Shown here one piece after another: positions 46,740 through 60,900 of a stretch of 64,000 bases of DNA. A program made the position numbers and the translations under genes. The number at the start of each line of letters is the position of its first letter. The first letter of the stretch is position 1. Below the pieces are notes generated by a model, which was not told the origin of the DNA, did no database searches, and saw only the letters and a list, made by a program, of their open reading frames with translations. Origin of the DNA: Argopecten irradians (taxonomy: Eukaryota > Mollusca > Bivalvia > Pectinida > Pectinidae); NCBI RefSeq assembly GCF_041381155.1, contig NC_091147.1, positions 38,380,053 through 38,444,052 of the forward strand, written 5' to 3'.

Positions 46740-49700
46740 ATCTATGATGTGTAGGGTGTGATACTGTGACGTGTGGGGTGTGATAATGTGATGTGTGGGG
46801 TGTGATAATATGATGTGTGAGGTGTGATACTGTGATGTGTGGGGTGTGATACTGTGATGTGTGGGGTGTGATGTGTGTGTGATACTGTGATGTGTGGGGT
46901 GTGATACTGTGATGTGTGGGGTGTGATACTGTGATGTGTGGGGTGTGATACTGTGATGTGTGGGGTGTGATACTGTGATGTGTGGGGTGTGATACTGTGA
47001 TGTGTGGGGTGTGATACTGTGATGTGTGGAGTGTGATACTGTGATGTGTGGAGTGTGATAGTGTGATGTGTGGGTGTGATAGTGATGTGTGGGTGTGATA
47101 TGTGATGTGTGGGTGTGATACTGTGATGTGTGGGGTGTGATACTGTGATGTGTGGGGTGTGATACTGTGATGTGTGGGGTGTGATACTGTGATGTGTGGG
47201 GTGTGATACTGTGATGTGTGGGGTGTGATACTGTGATGTGTGGGGTGTGATACTGTGATGTGTGGGGTGTGATACTGTGATGTGTGGGGTGTGATACTGT
47301 GATGTGTGGAGTGTGATACTGTGATGTGTGGGGTGTGATACTGTGATGTGTGGGGTGTGATACTGTGATGTGTGGGTGTGTGTGATGTGTGGGGTGTGAT
47401 ACTGTGATGTGTGGGTGTGATACTGTGATGTGTGGAGTGTGATACTGTGATGTGTGGGGTGTGATACTGTGATGTGTGGAGTGTGATACTGTGATGTGTG
47501 GAGTGTGATACTGTGATGTGTGGGGTGTGATACTGTGATGTGTGGGTGTGTGTTGTGTGATACTGTGATGTGTAGAGTGTGATACTGTGATGTGTGGGGT
47601 GTGATACTGTGATGTGTGGGGTGTGATACTGTGATGTGTGGTGTGTGATACTGTGATGTGTGGAGTGTGATACTGTGATGTGTGGGGTGTGATACTGTGA
47701 TGTGTGGGGTGTGATACTGTGATGTGTGGGGTGTGATACTGTGATGTGTGGGGTGTGATACTGTGATGTGTGGGGTGTGATACTGTGTGTGTGTGGGTGT
47801 GATACTGTGATGTGTGGGGTGTGATACTGTGATGTGTGGGGTGTGATACTGTGATGTGTGGGGTGTGATACTGTGATGTGTGGGGTGTGATACTGTGATG
47901 TGTGGGGTGTGATACTGTGATGTGTGGAGTGTGATACTGTGATGTGTGGGGTGTTGTGTGATACTGTGATGTGTGGGGTGTGATACTGTGATGTGTGGGG
48001 TGTGATACTGTGATGTGTGGGGTGTGATACTGTGATGTGTGGAGTGTGATACTGTGATGTGTGGGGTGTGATACTGTGATGTGTGGGGTGTGATACTGTG
48101 ATGTGTGTGTGTGGTGTGTGATACTGTGATGTGTGGTGTGATACTGTGATGTGTGGAGTGTGATACTGTGATGTGTACTGTGATGTGTGTGTGATACTGT
48201 GATGTGTGGGGTGTGATACTGTGATGTGTGGAGTGTGATATGTGTGTTGGTGTGTGTGTGTGTGTGATACTGTGATGTGTGGGGTGTGATACTGTGATGT
48301 GTGGGGTGTGATACTGTGATGTGTGGGGTGTGTGATACTGTGATGTTGGGGTGTGATACTGTGATGTGTGGGGTGTGATAGTGTGAGTGTGGGGTGTGAT
48401 ACTGTGATGTGTGGTGTGTGATACTGTGATGTGTGGGGTGTGATACTGTGATGTGTGGGGTGTGATACTGTGATGTGTGGAGTGTGATACTGTGATGTGT
48501 GGGTGTGTGATACTGTGATGTGTGGGGTGTGATACTGTGATGTGTGGGGTGTGATACTGTGATGTGTGAGTGTGATACTGTGATGTGTGTGTGGGGTGTG
48601 ATACTGTGATGTGTGGGGTGTGATACTGTGATGTGTGTGGGGTGTGATACTGTGATGTGTGGGTGTGATACTGTGATGTGTGGAGTGTGATACTGTGATG
48701 TGTGTGGAGTGTGATACTGTGATGTGTGGGTGTGATACTGATGATGTATGTGGGTGTGATACTGTGATGTGTGGGGTGTGATACTGTGATGTGTGGGTGT
48801 GATACTGTGATGTGTGGGGTGTGATACTGTGATGTGTGGGGTGTGATACTGTGATGTGTGGAGTGTGTGATACTGTGTGATGTATGGGTGTGATACTGTG
48901 ATGTGTGGAGTGTGATACTGTGATGTGTGGGGTGTGATACTGTGATGTGTGGGGTGTGATACTGATGTTGTGTGATAGTGTGATACTGTGATGTGAGGAG
49001 GTGTGATACTGTGATGTGTGGGTGTGATACGTGAGTGATGTGTGTGGGTGTGATACTGTGATGTGTGGAGTGTGATACTGTGATGTGTGGGGTGTGATAC
49101 TGTGATTTGGTGTGATATGTGTGTGTAAGGTGTGATACTGTGATGTGTGGGGTGTGATACTGTGATGTGTGGTGTGTGATACTGTGATGTGTGGGGTGTG
49201 ATACTGTGATGTGTGGTACTGTGATGTGTGGGTGTGATACTGTGATGTGTGGGGTGTGATACTGTGATGTGTGGGGTGTGATACTGTGATGTGTGGAGTG
49301 TGATACTGTGATGTGTGGGGTGTGATACTGTGATGTGTGGGGTGTGATACTGTGATGTGTGGAGTGTGATACTGTGATGTGTGGGTGTGATACTGTGATG
49401 TGTGGGGTGTGATACTGTGATGTGTGGGGTGTGATACTGTGATGTGTGGTGTGTATAGTGTGTGAGTGTGATACTGTGATGTGGTGTGTGATACTGTGAT
49501 GTGTGGGTGTGATACTGTGATGTGTGGAGTGTGATACTGTGTGATGTGTGGAGTGTGATACTGTGATGTGTGGAGTGTGATACTGTGATGTGTGGAGTGT
49601 GATACTGTGATGTGTGGGTGTGATACTGTGATGTGTGGGGTGTGATACTGTGATGTGTGGTGGGGTGTGATACTGTGATGTGTGGGGTGTGATACTGTGA

Positions 49701-52700
49701 TGTGTGGGGTGTGATACTGTGATGTGTGGGGTGTGATACTGTGATGTGTGTGGGGTGTGATACTGTGATGTGTGTGGGTGTGATACTGTGATGTGTGGAG
49801 TGTGATACTGTGATGTGTGGTGGGGTGTGATACTGTGATGTGTGGGTGTGTGATACTGTGAGTGTGTGGAGTGTGATACTGTGATGTGTGGGGTGTGATA
49901 CTGTGATGTGTGGAGTGTGATACTGTGATGTGTGGGTGGGTGTGATACTGTGATGTGTGGGGTGTGATACTGTGATGTGTGGGGTGTGATACTGGGTGTG
50001 TGTGGGTGTGATACTGTGATGTGTGGGGTGTGATACTGTGATGTGTGGAGTGTGATACTGTGATGTGTGGAGTGTGATACTGTGATGTGTGGGTGTGATA
50101 CTGTGATGTGTGGTGGTGTGATACTGTGATGTGTGGGGTGTGATACTGTGATGTGTGGGGGTGTGATACTGTGATGTGTGGAGGTGTGTGATACTGTGAC
50201 TGTGTGTGTGGTGTGATACTGTGATGTGTGGGGTGTGATACTGTGATGTGTGGTGTGTGATACTGTGATGTGTGGAGTGTGATACTGTGATGTGTGGGGT
50301 GTGATACTGTGATGTGTGGGGTGTGTGATACTGTGATGTGTGGGGTGTGATACTGTGATGTGTGGAGTGTGATACTGTGATGTGTGGGGTGTGATACTGT
50401 GATGTGTGGGGTGTGATACTGTGATGTGTGGGGTGTGATACTGTGATGTGTGGGGTGTGATACTGTGATGTGTGGGGTGTGATACTGTGATGTGTGGAGT
50501 GTGATACTGTGATGTGTGGGGTGTGATACTGTGATGTGTGTGGGTGTGATACTGTGATGTGTGGAGTGTGATACTGTGATGTGTGGGGTGTGATACTGTG
50601 ATGTGTGGAGTGTGATACTGTGATGTGTGGGGTGTGATACTGTGAATGTGATGTGTGGTGTGTGATACTGTGATGTGTGGAGTGTGATACTGTGATGTGT
50701 GGAGTGTGATACTGTGATGTGTGGGGTGTGATACTGTGATGTGTGGGGTGTGATACTGTGATGTGTGGGTGTGATACTGTGTGTGATTACTGTGTGATAC
50801 TGTGATGTGTGAGTGTGTGATACTGTGATGTGTGTGAGGGTGTGTGATACTGTGATGTGTGGGTGTGATACTGTGATGTGTGGGGTGTGATACTGTGATG
50901 TGTGGGGTGTGATACTGTGATGTGTGTGGGTGATACTGTGTGAGTGTGATACTGTGATGTGTGGGTGTGATACTGTGATGTGTGGGTGTGATACTGTGAT
51001 GTGTGGGGTGTGATACTGTGATGTGTGTGTGGTGTGTGATACTGTGATGTGTGGAGTGTGATACTGTGATGTGTGGAGTGTGATACTGTGATGTGTGGAG
51101 TGTGTGATACTGTGATGTGTGGGTGTGATACTGTGATGTGTGGGGTGTGATACTGTGATGTGTGGTGTGTGATACTGTGATGTGTGGAGGTGTGATACTG
51201 TGATGTGTGGATGTGTGATACTGTGATGTGTGGGTGTGTGATACTGTGATGTGTGGGTGTGATACATGTGTGTGTGGTGTGTGACCTGGAGTGTGGGGTG
51301 TGATACTGTGTGTTTGGATGTGTGTGTGTGATACTGTGATGTGTGGTGTGTGATACTGTGATGTGTGGAGTGTGATACTGTGATGTGATGTGTGGGTGTG
51401 ATACTGTGATGTGTGGGGTGTGATACTGTGATGTGTGTGGTGTGTGATACTGTGATGTGTGGTGTGTGATACTGTGATGTGTGGGGTGTGATACTGTGAT
51501 GTGTGGAGTGTGATACTGTGATGTGTGGGGTGTGATACTGTGATGTGTGGGGTGTGATACTGTGATGTGTGGGGTGTGATACTGTGATGTGTGGAGTGTG
51601 ATACTGTGATGTGTGGTGTGTGTTGTGTGATACTGTGATGTGTGGTGTGTGATACTGTGATGTGTGGTGTGTGATACTGTGATGTGTGGTGTGTGATACT
51701 GTGATGTGTGGGGTGTGATACTGTGATGTGTGGGGTGTGATACTGTGATGTGTGGAGTGTGATACTGTGATGTGTGGAGTGTGATACTGTGATGTGTGGG
51801 GTGTGATACTGTGATGTGTGGTGTGTGATACTGTGATGTGTGGGGTGTGATACTGTGATGTGTGGGGTGTGATACTGTGATGTGTGGGGTGTGATACTGT
51901 GATGTGTGGAGTGTGATACTGTGATGTGTGGGTGTGATACTGTGATGTGTGGTGTGTGATACTGTGGTGTGTGGGGTGTGATACTGTGATGTGTTGTGTG
52001 GAGTGTGATACTGTGATGTGTGGAGTGTGATACTGTGATGTGTGGAGTGTGATACTGTGATGTGTGGTGTGTGATACTGTGATGTGTGGGGTGTGATACT
52101 GTGATGTGTGGAGTGTGTGTATGTGTAATGTGTGTATACTGTGATGTGTGGTGTGTGATACTGTGATGTTGTGGAGTGTGATACTGTGGATGTGTGGAGT
52201 GTGATACTGTGATGTGTATGGAGTGTGATACTGTGATGTGTGGAGTGTGATACTGATGATGTGTGGTGTGTGAATACTGTGATGTGTGGGGTGTGATACT
52301 GTGATGTGTGGGGTGTGATACTGTGATGTGTGATGTGGGGTGTGATACTTATGTGATTGTGTGGAGTGTGATACTGTGATGTGTGGGGTGTGATACTGTG
52401 ATGTGTGGGTGTGATACTGTGATGTGTGGGTGTGATACTGTGATGTGGTGGGGTGTGGATACTGTGATGTGTGGAGTGTGATACTGTGATGTGTGGAGTG
52501 TGATACTGTGATGTGTGGTGTGTGATACTGTGATGTGTGGTGTGTGATACTGTGATGTGTGGGGTGTGATACTGTGATGTGTGGGGTGTGATACTGTGAT
52601 GTGTGGAGTGTGATACTGTGATGTGTGGGGTGTGATACTGTGATGTGTGGGGTGTGATACTGTGATGTGTGGTGTGTGATACTGTGATGTGTGGGGTGTG

Positions 52701-54850
52701 ATACTGTGATGTGTGGGGTGTGATACTGTGATGTGTGGAGTGTGATACTGTGATGTGTGGGGTGTGATACTGTGATGTGTGGGGTGTGATACTGTGATGT
52801 GTGGAGTGTGATACTGTGATGTGTGGGGTGTGATACTGTGATGTGTGGGGTGTGATACTGTGATGTGTGGAGTGTGATACTGTGATGTGTGGAGTGTGAT
52901 ACTGTGATGTGTGGGGTGTGATACTGTGATGTGTGGGGTGTGATACTGTGATGTGTGGAGTGTGATACTGTGATGTGTGGGGTGTGATACTGTGATGTGT
53001 GGGGTGTGATACTGTGATGTGTGGAGTGTGATACTGTGATGTGTGGGGTGTGATACTGTGATGTGTGGGGTGTGATACTGTGATGTGTGGAGTGTGATAC
53101 TGTGATGTGTGGGGTGTGTGTGATACTGTGATTGTGATGTGGAGTGTGATACTGTGATGTGTGGGTGTGATACTGTGATGTGTGGGGTGTGATACTGTGA
53201 TGTGTGGGGTGTGTGATACTGTGATGTGTGGGTGTGTGATATGGATGTGATACTGATGTGTGGAGTGTGATACTGTGATGTGTTGTGGTGTGTGATTACT
53301 GTGATGTGTGGTGGGGGTGTGATACTGTGATGTGTGGGGTGTGATACTGTGATGTGTGGGGTGTGATGATACTGTGATGTGTGGGGTGTGATACTGTGAT
53401 GTTGTGTGGAGTGTGATACTGTGATGTGTGGGTGTGATACTGTGATGTGTGGGGTGTGATACTGTGATGTGTGGGGTGTGATACTGTGATGTGTGGGGTG
53501 TGATACTGTGTGTGTGGTGTGTGGTGTGTGATACTGTGATGTGTGGGGTGTGATACTGTGATGTGTGGGGTGTGATACTGTGATGTGTGGGGTGTGATAC
53601 TGTGATGTGTGGGGTGTGATACTGTGATGTTTGAGGTGTGTGATACTGTGATGTGTGATGGGTGGAATGTGATACTGTTATGTGTGGAGTGTGATACTGT
53701 GATGTGTGGGGTGTGATACTGTGATGTGTGGGGTGTGATACTGTGATGTGTGGAGTGTGATACTGTTATGTGTGGAGTGTGATACTGTGATGTGTGGGGT
53801 GTGATACTGTGATGTGTGGAGTGTGATACTGTGATGTGTGGGGTGTGATACTGTGATGTGTGGGGTGTGATACTGTGATGTGTGGGGTGTGATACTGTGA
53901 TATGTGGGGTGTGATACTGTGATGTGTTGGGGTGTGAGATACTGTGTGATGTGTGTGGAGTGTGATACTGTGATGTTTGGAGTGTGATACTGTGATGTGT
54001 GGGGTGTGATACTGTGATGTGTGGGTGTGTGATACTGTGGATTGTGTGGTGGTGTGATACTGTGATGTGTGGTGTGTGATACTGTGTGTGTGGTGTGAAG
54101 ATGTGATACTGTGATGTGTGGGGTGTGATACTGTGATGTTTGGTGTGTGATACTGTGAATGTGTGGTGTGATACTTATTGATGTGTGGGGGTGTGATACT
54201 GTGATGATGTGGAGTGTGATACTGTGATGTGTGGGGTGTGATACTGTGAGTGTGTGGAGTGTGATACTGTGATGTACTGTGATATGTGTGGATGTGTGGG
54301 TGTGATACTGTGATGTGTGGGGTGGTGTGATACTGTGATGTGTGGGGTGTGATACTGTGATGTGTGGAGTGTGATACTGTGATGTGTGGGGTGTGATACT
54401 GTGATGTGTGGGGTGTGATACTGTGATGTGTGAGGTGTGATACTGTGATGTGTGGGGTGTGATACTGTGATGTGTGGGGTGTGATACTGTGATGTGTGGT
54501 GTGTGATACTGTGATGTGTGGAGTGTGATACTGTGATGTGTGGAGTGTGATACTGTGATGTGTGGAGTGTGATAGTGTGATATGTGATGTGGGGAAACTG
54601 TGGTGTGTGAGTGTGTGATAGATGTGATGTGTGTGGATACTGTGATGTGTGGGGTGTGATACTGTGATGTGTGGAGTGTGATACTGTGATGTGTTGGAGT
54701 GTGTGATACTGTGATGTGTGGAGTGTGAATACTGTGATGTGTGGATTGTGATACTGTTGTGATGGTGTGGTGTGTGTGATACTGTGATACTGTGTGGGGT
54801 GTGTAATACATGATGTGATTATGTGTGGGTGGGGGTGATGTGATACTGTG
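46740..54850. repeat. 22-bp satellite array, about 8.1 kb
   Basis: Unit tgtgatgtgtggggtgtgatac with variants in one spot (gggg, ggag, ggtg) and many 21-bp units lacking one g. By length about 370 units (not counted). As 22 is not a multiple of three and no minus-strand frame contains a stop, the array yields long spurious open frames of His/Thr/Ser/Pro/Ile/Val/Gln/Tyr (46,735-51,267; 53,678-54,811; 54,175-54,939). Left-edge units are diverged; the right end is rich in indels. Confidence 0.95.
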
Positions 54851-54983
54851 GTTGTGTGTGTGATATTAAGATATCCGTGTTGTATAACACAGTATAAAAT
54901 GTTGTGGTATGAAATACTGTGTGGGTGTTTGATACTCACAATCTTTGTGGCCTCGGGAGTCGCTTATAACTGATGTCACCGGA
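54851..54983. other. Unique spacer between the two satellite arrays
   Basis: About 130 bp. It includes a last degenerate 22-bp-like piece (aaatactgtgtgggtgtttg) and then gcctcgggagtcgcttataa before the first 38-bp unit. Confidence 0.7.
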
Positions 54984-57900
54984 AACTGATAGCTGTAGAC
55001 GTTAGACCAAAGTGTGTGTATTAGGTTTGATAGCTGTAGACGTTAGACCAACTGTGTGTTAGGTTTGATAGCTGTAGACGTTAGACCAACTGTGTAGGTT
55101 TGATAGCTGTAGACGTTAGACAACTGTGTGTTAGGTTTGATAGCTGTAGACGTTAGACCAACTGTGTGTTAGGTTTGATAGCTGTAGACGTTAGACCAAC
55201 TGTGTGTTAGGTTTGTGTTATGGTAGCTGTAGACGTTAGACCAACTGTGTGTTAGGTTTTGATAGCTGTAGACGTTAGACCAACTGTGTATTAGGTTTGA
55301 TAGCTGTAGACGTTAGACCAACTGTGTGTTAGGTTTGATAGCTGTAGACGTTAGACCAACTGTGTGTTAGGTTTGATAGCTGTAGACGTTAGACCAACTG
55401 TGTGTTAGGTTTGATAGCTGTAGACGTTAGACCAACTGTGTATTAGGTTTGATAGCTGTAGACGTTAGACCAACTGTGTGTTAGGTTTGATAGCTGTAGA
55501 CGTTAGACCAACTGTGTGTTAGGTTTGATAGCTGTAGACGTTAGACCAACTGTGTGTTAGGTTTGATAGCTGTAGACGTTAGACCAACTGTGTGTTAGGT
55601 TTGATAGCTGTAGACGTTAGACCAACTGTGTGTTAGGTTTGATAGCTGTAGACGTTAGACCAACTGTGTATTAGGTTTGATAGCTGTAGACGTTAGACCA
55701 ACTGTGTATTAGGTTTGATAGCTGTAGACGTTAGACCAACTGTGTGTTAGGTTTGATAGCTGTAGACGTTAGACCAACTGTGTTAGGTTTGATAGCTGTA
55801 GACGTTAGACCAACTGTGTGTTAGGTTTGATAGCTGTAGACGTTAGACCAACTGTGTGTTAGGTTTGATAGCTGTAGACGTTAGACCAACTGTGTGTTAG
55901 GTTTGATAGCTGTAGACGTTAGACCAACTGTGTGTTAGGTTTGATAGCTGTAGACGTTAGACCAACTGTGTGTTAGGTTTGATAGCTGTAGACGTTAGAC
56001 CAACTGTGTGTTAGGTTTGATAGCTGTAGACGTTAGACAAACTGTGTGTTAGGTTTGATAGCTGTAGACGTTAGACCAACTGTGTGTTAGGTTTGATAGC
56101 TGTAGACGTTAGACCAACTGTGTGTTAGGTTTGATAGCTGTAGACGTTAGACCAACTGTGTGTTAGGTTTGATAGCTGTAGACGTTAGACCAACTGTGTG
56201 TTAGGTTTGATAGCTGTAGACGTTAGACCAACTGTGTGTTAGGTTTGATAGCTGTAGACGTTAGACCAACTGTGTGTTAGGTTTGATAGCTGTAGACGTT
56301 AGACCAACTGTGTGTTAGGTTTGATAGCTGTAGACGTTAGACCAACTGTGTGTTAGGTTTGATAGCTGTAGACGTTAGACCAACTGTGTGTTAGGTTTGA
56401 TAGCTGTAGACGTTAGACCAACTGTGTGTTAGGTTTGATAGCTGTAGACGTTAGACCAACTGTGTGTTAGGTTTGATAGCTGTAGACGTTAGACCAACTG
56501 TGTGTGTTAGGTTTGATAGCTGTAGACGTTAGACCAACTGTGTGTTAGGTTTGATAGCTGTAGACGTTAGACCAACTGTGTGTTAGGTTTGATAGCTGTA
56601 GACGTTAGACCAACTGTGTGTTAGGTTTGATAGCTGTAGACGTTAGACCAACTGTGTGTTAGGTTTGATAGCTGTAGACGTTAGACCAACTGTGTGTTAG
56701 GTTTGATAGCTGTAGACGTTAGACCAACTGTGTGTTAGGTTTGATAGCTGTAGACGTTAGACCAACTGTGTGTTAGGTTTGATAGCTGTAGACGTTAGAC
56801 CAACTGTGTGTTAGGTTTGATAGCTGTAGACGTTAGACCAACTGTGTGTTAGGTTTGATAGCTGTAGACGTTAGACCAACTGTGTGTTACGTTTGATAGC
56901 TGTAGACGTTAGACCAACTGTGTGTTAGGTTTGATAGCTGTAGACGTTAGACCAACTGTGTGTTAGGTTTGATAGCTGTAGACGTTAGACCAACTGTGTG
57001 TTAGGTTTGATAGCTGTAGACGTTAGACCAACTGTGTGTTAGGTTTGATAGCTGTAGACGTTAGACCAACTGTGTGTTAGGTTTGATAGCTGTAGACGTT
57101 AGACCAACTGTGTGTTAGGTTTGATAGCTGTAGACGTTAGACCAACTGTGTGTTAGGTTTGATAGCTGTAGACGTTAGACCAACTGTGTGTTAGGTTTGA
57201 TAGCTGTAGACGTTAGACCAACTGTGTGTTAGGTTTGATAGCTGTAGACGTTAGACCAACTGTGTGTGTTAGGTTTGATAGCTGTAGACGTTAGACCAAC
57301 TGTGTGTTAGGTTTGATAGCTGTAGACGTTAGACCAACTGTGTGTTAGGTTTGATAGCTGTAGACGTAGTGATTGATAGACGTTAGACCAACTGTGTGTG
57401 TTAGGTTTGATAGCTGTAGACGTTAGACCAACTGTGTGTTAGGTTTGATAGCTGTAGACGTTAGACCAACTGTGTGTTAGGTTTGATAGCTGTAGACGTT
57501 AGACCAACTGTGTGTTAGGTTTGATAGCTGTAGACGTTAGACCAACTGTGTGTTAGGTTTGATAGCTGTGAACTGTAGTACGTTGATAGTGTAGACCAAC
57601 TGTGTGTTAGGTTTGATAGCTGTAGACGTTAGACCAACTGTGTGTTAGGTTTGATAGCTGTAGACGTTAGACCAACTGTGTGTTAGGTTTGATAGCTGTA
57701 GACGTTAGACCAACTGTGTGTTAGGTTTGATAGCTGTAGACGTTAGACCAACTGTGTGTTAGGTTTGATAGCTGTAGACGTTAGACCAACTGTGTGTTAG
57801 GTTTGATAGCTGTAGACGTTAGACCAACTGTGTGTTAGGTTTGATAGCTGTAGACGTTAGACCAACTGTGTGTTAGGTTTGATAGCTGTAGACGTTAGAC

Positions 57901-60900
57901 CAACTGTGTGTTAGGTTTGATAGCTGTAGACGTTAGACCAACTGTGTGTTAGGTTTGATAGCTGTAGACGTTAGACCAACTGTGTGTTAGGTTTGATAGC
58001 TGTAGACGTTAGACCAACTGTGTGTTAGGTTTGATAGCTGTAGACGTTAGACCAACTGTGTGTTAGGTTTGATAGCTGTAGACTTAGACCAACTGTGTGT
58101 TAGGTTTGATAGCTGTAGACGTTAGACCAACTGTGTGTTAGGTTTGATAGCTGTAGACGTTAGACCAACTGTGTGTTAGGTTTGATAGCTGTAGACGTTA
58201 GACCAACTGTGTGTTAGTTTTGATAGCTGTAGACGTTAGACCAACTGTGTGTTAGGTTTGATAGCTGTAGACGTTAGACCAACTGTGTGTTAGGTTTGAT
58301 AGCTGTAGACGTTAGACCAACTGTGTGTTAGGTTTGATAGCTGTAGACGTTAGACCAACTGTGTGTTAGGTTTGATAGCTGTAGACGTTAGACCAACTGT
58401 GTGTTAGGTTTGATAGCTGTAGACGTTAGACCAACTGTGTGTTAGGTTTGATAGCTGTAGACGTTAGACCAAACTGTGTGTTAGGTTTGATAGTTGTAGA
58501 CGTTAGACCAACTGTGTGTTAGGTTTGATAGCTGTAGACGTTAGACCAACTGTGTGTTAGGTTTGATAGCTGTAGACGTTAGACCAACTGTATGTTACGT
58601 TTGATAGCTGTAGACGTTAGACCAACTGTGTGTGTTAGGTGATAGCTGTAGACGTTAGACCAACTGTGTGTTAGGTTTGATAGCTGTAGACGTTAGACCA
58701 ACTGTGTGTTAGGTTTGATAGCTGTAGACGTTAGACCAACTGTGTGTTAGGTTTGATAGCTGTAGACGTTAGACCAACTGTGTGTTAGGTTTGATAGCTG
58801 TAGACTTAACCAACGTTGTACGTAGACGTTAGACCAACTGTGTGTTAGGTTTGATAGCTGTAGACGTTAGACCAACTGTGTGTTAGGTTTGATAGCTGTA
58901 GACGTTAGACCAACTGTGTGTTAGGTTTGATAGCTGTAGACGTTAGACCAAATGTGTGTTAGGTTTGATAGCTGTAGACGTTAGACCAACTGTGTGTTAG
59001 GTTTGATAGCTGTAGACGTTAGACCAACTGTGTGTTAGGTTTGATAGCTGTAGACGTTAGACCAACTGTGTGTTAGGTTTGATAGCTGTAGACGTTAGAC
59101 CAACTGTGTGTTAGGTTTGATAGCTGTAGACGTTAGACCAACTGTGTGTTAGGTTTGATAGCTGTAGACGTTAGACCAACTGTGTGTTAGGTTTGATAGC
59201 TGTAGACGTTAGACCAACTGTGTGTTAGGTTTGATAGCTGTAGACGTTAGACCAACTGTGTGTTAGGTTTGATAGCTGTAGACGTTAGACCAACTGTGTG
59301 TTAGGTTTGATAGCTGTAGACGTTAGACCAACTGTGTGTTAGGTTTGATAGCTGTAGACGTTAGACCAACTGTGTGTTAGGTTTGATAGCTGTAGACGTT
59401 AGACCAACTGTGTGTTAGGTTTGATAGCTGTAGACGTTAGACCAACTGTGTGTTAGGTTTGATAGCTGTAGACGTTAGACCAACTGTGTGTTAGGTTTGA
59501 TAGCTGTAGACGTTAGACCAACTGTGTGTTAGGTTTGATAGCTGTAGACGTTAGACCAACTGTGTGTTAGGTTTGATAGCTGTAGACGTTAGACCAACTG
59601 TGTGTTAGGTTTGATAGCTGTAGACGTTAGACCAACTGTGTGTTAGGTTTGATAGCTGTAGACGTTAGACCAACTGTGTGTTAGGTTTGATAGCTGTAGA
59701 CGTTAGACCAACAACTGTGTGTTTAGGTTGATAGTTGTAGACGTTAGACCAACTGTGTGTTAGGTTTGATAGCTGTAGACGTTAGACCAACTGTGTGTTA
59801 GGTTTGATAGCTGTAGACGTTAGACCAACACTGTGTGTTAGGTTTGATAGCTGTAGACGTTAGACCAACTGTGTTGTTAGGTTTGATAGCTGTAGACGTT
59901 AGACCAACTGTGTGTTAGGTTTGATAGCTGTAGACGTTAGACCAACTGTGTGTTAGGTTTGATAGCTGTAGACGTTAGACCAACTGTGTGTTAGGTTTGA
60001 TAGCTGTAGACGTTAGACCAACTGTGTGTTAGGTTTGATAGCTGTAGACGTTAGACCAACTGTGTGTTAGGTTTGATAGCTGTAGACGTTAGACCAACTG
60101 TGTGTTAGGTTTGATAGCTGTAGACGTTAGACCAACTGTGTGTTAGGTTTGATAGCTGTAGACGTTAGACCAACTGTGTGTTAGGTTTGATAGCTGTGTT
60201 AGACAACGTGTTAGTTGTGCGAACTTAACTGTGTGTTAGGTTTGATAGCTGTAGACGTTAGACCAACTGTGTGTTAGGTTTGATAGCTGTAGACGTTAGA
60301 CCAACTGTGTGTTAGGTTTGATAGCTGTAGACGTTAGACCAACTGTGTGTTAGGTTTGATAGCTGTAGACGTTAGACCAACTGTGTGTTAGGTTTGATAG
60401 CTGTAGACGTTAGACCAACTGTGTGTTAGGTTTGATAGCTGTAGACGTTAGACCAACTGTGTGTTAGGTTTGATAGCTGTAGACGTTAGACCAACTGTGT
60501 GTTAGGTTTGATAGCTGTAGACGTTAGACCAACTGTGTGTTAGGTTTGATAGCTGTAGACGTTAGACCAACTGTAGGTGTTAGGTTTGATAGCTGTAGAC
60601 GTTAGACCAACTGTGTGTTAGTTTGATAGCTGTAGACGTTAGACCAACTGTGTGTGTTAGGTTTGATAGCTGTAGACGTTAGACCAACTGTGTGTTAGGT
60701 TTGATAGCTGTAGACGTTAGACCAACTGTGTGTTAGGTTTGATAGCTGTAGACGTTAGACCAACTGTGTGTGTTAGGTTTGATAGCTGTAGACGTTAGAC
60801 CAACTGTGTGTTAGGTTTGATAGCTGTAGACGTTAGACCAACTGTGTGTTAGGTTTGATAGCTGTAGACGTTAGACCAACTGTGTGTTAGGTTTGATAGC

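Noticed and set aside
46735..51267. 1,510-codon minus-strand open frame
   Set aside because: It is an artefact of the 22-bp satellite, whose unit has no stop in any minus frame. The same holds for 53,678-54,811 and 54,175-54,939.
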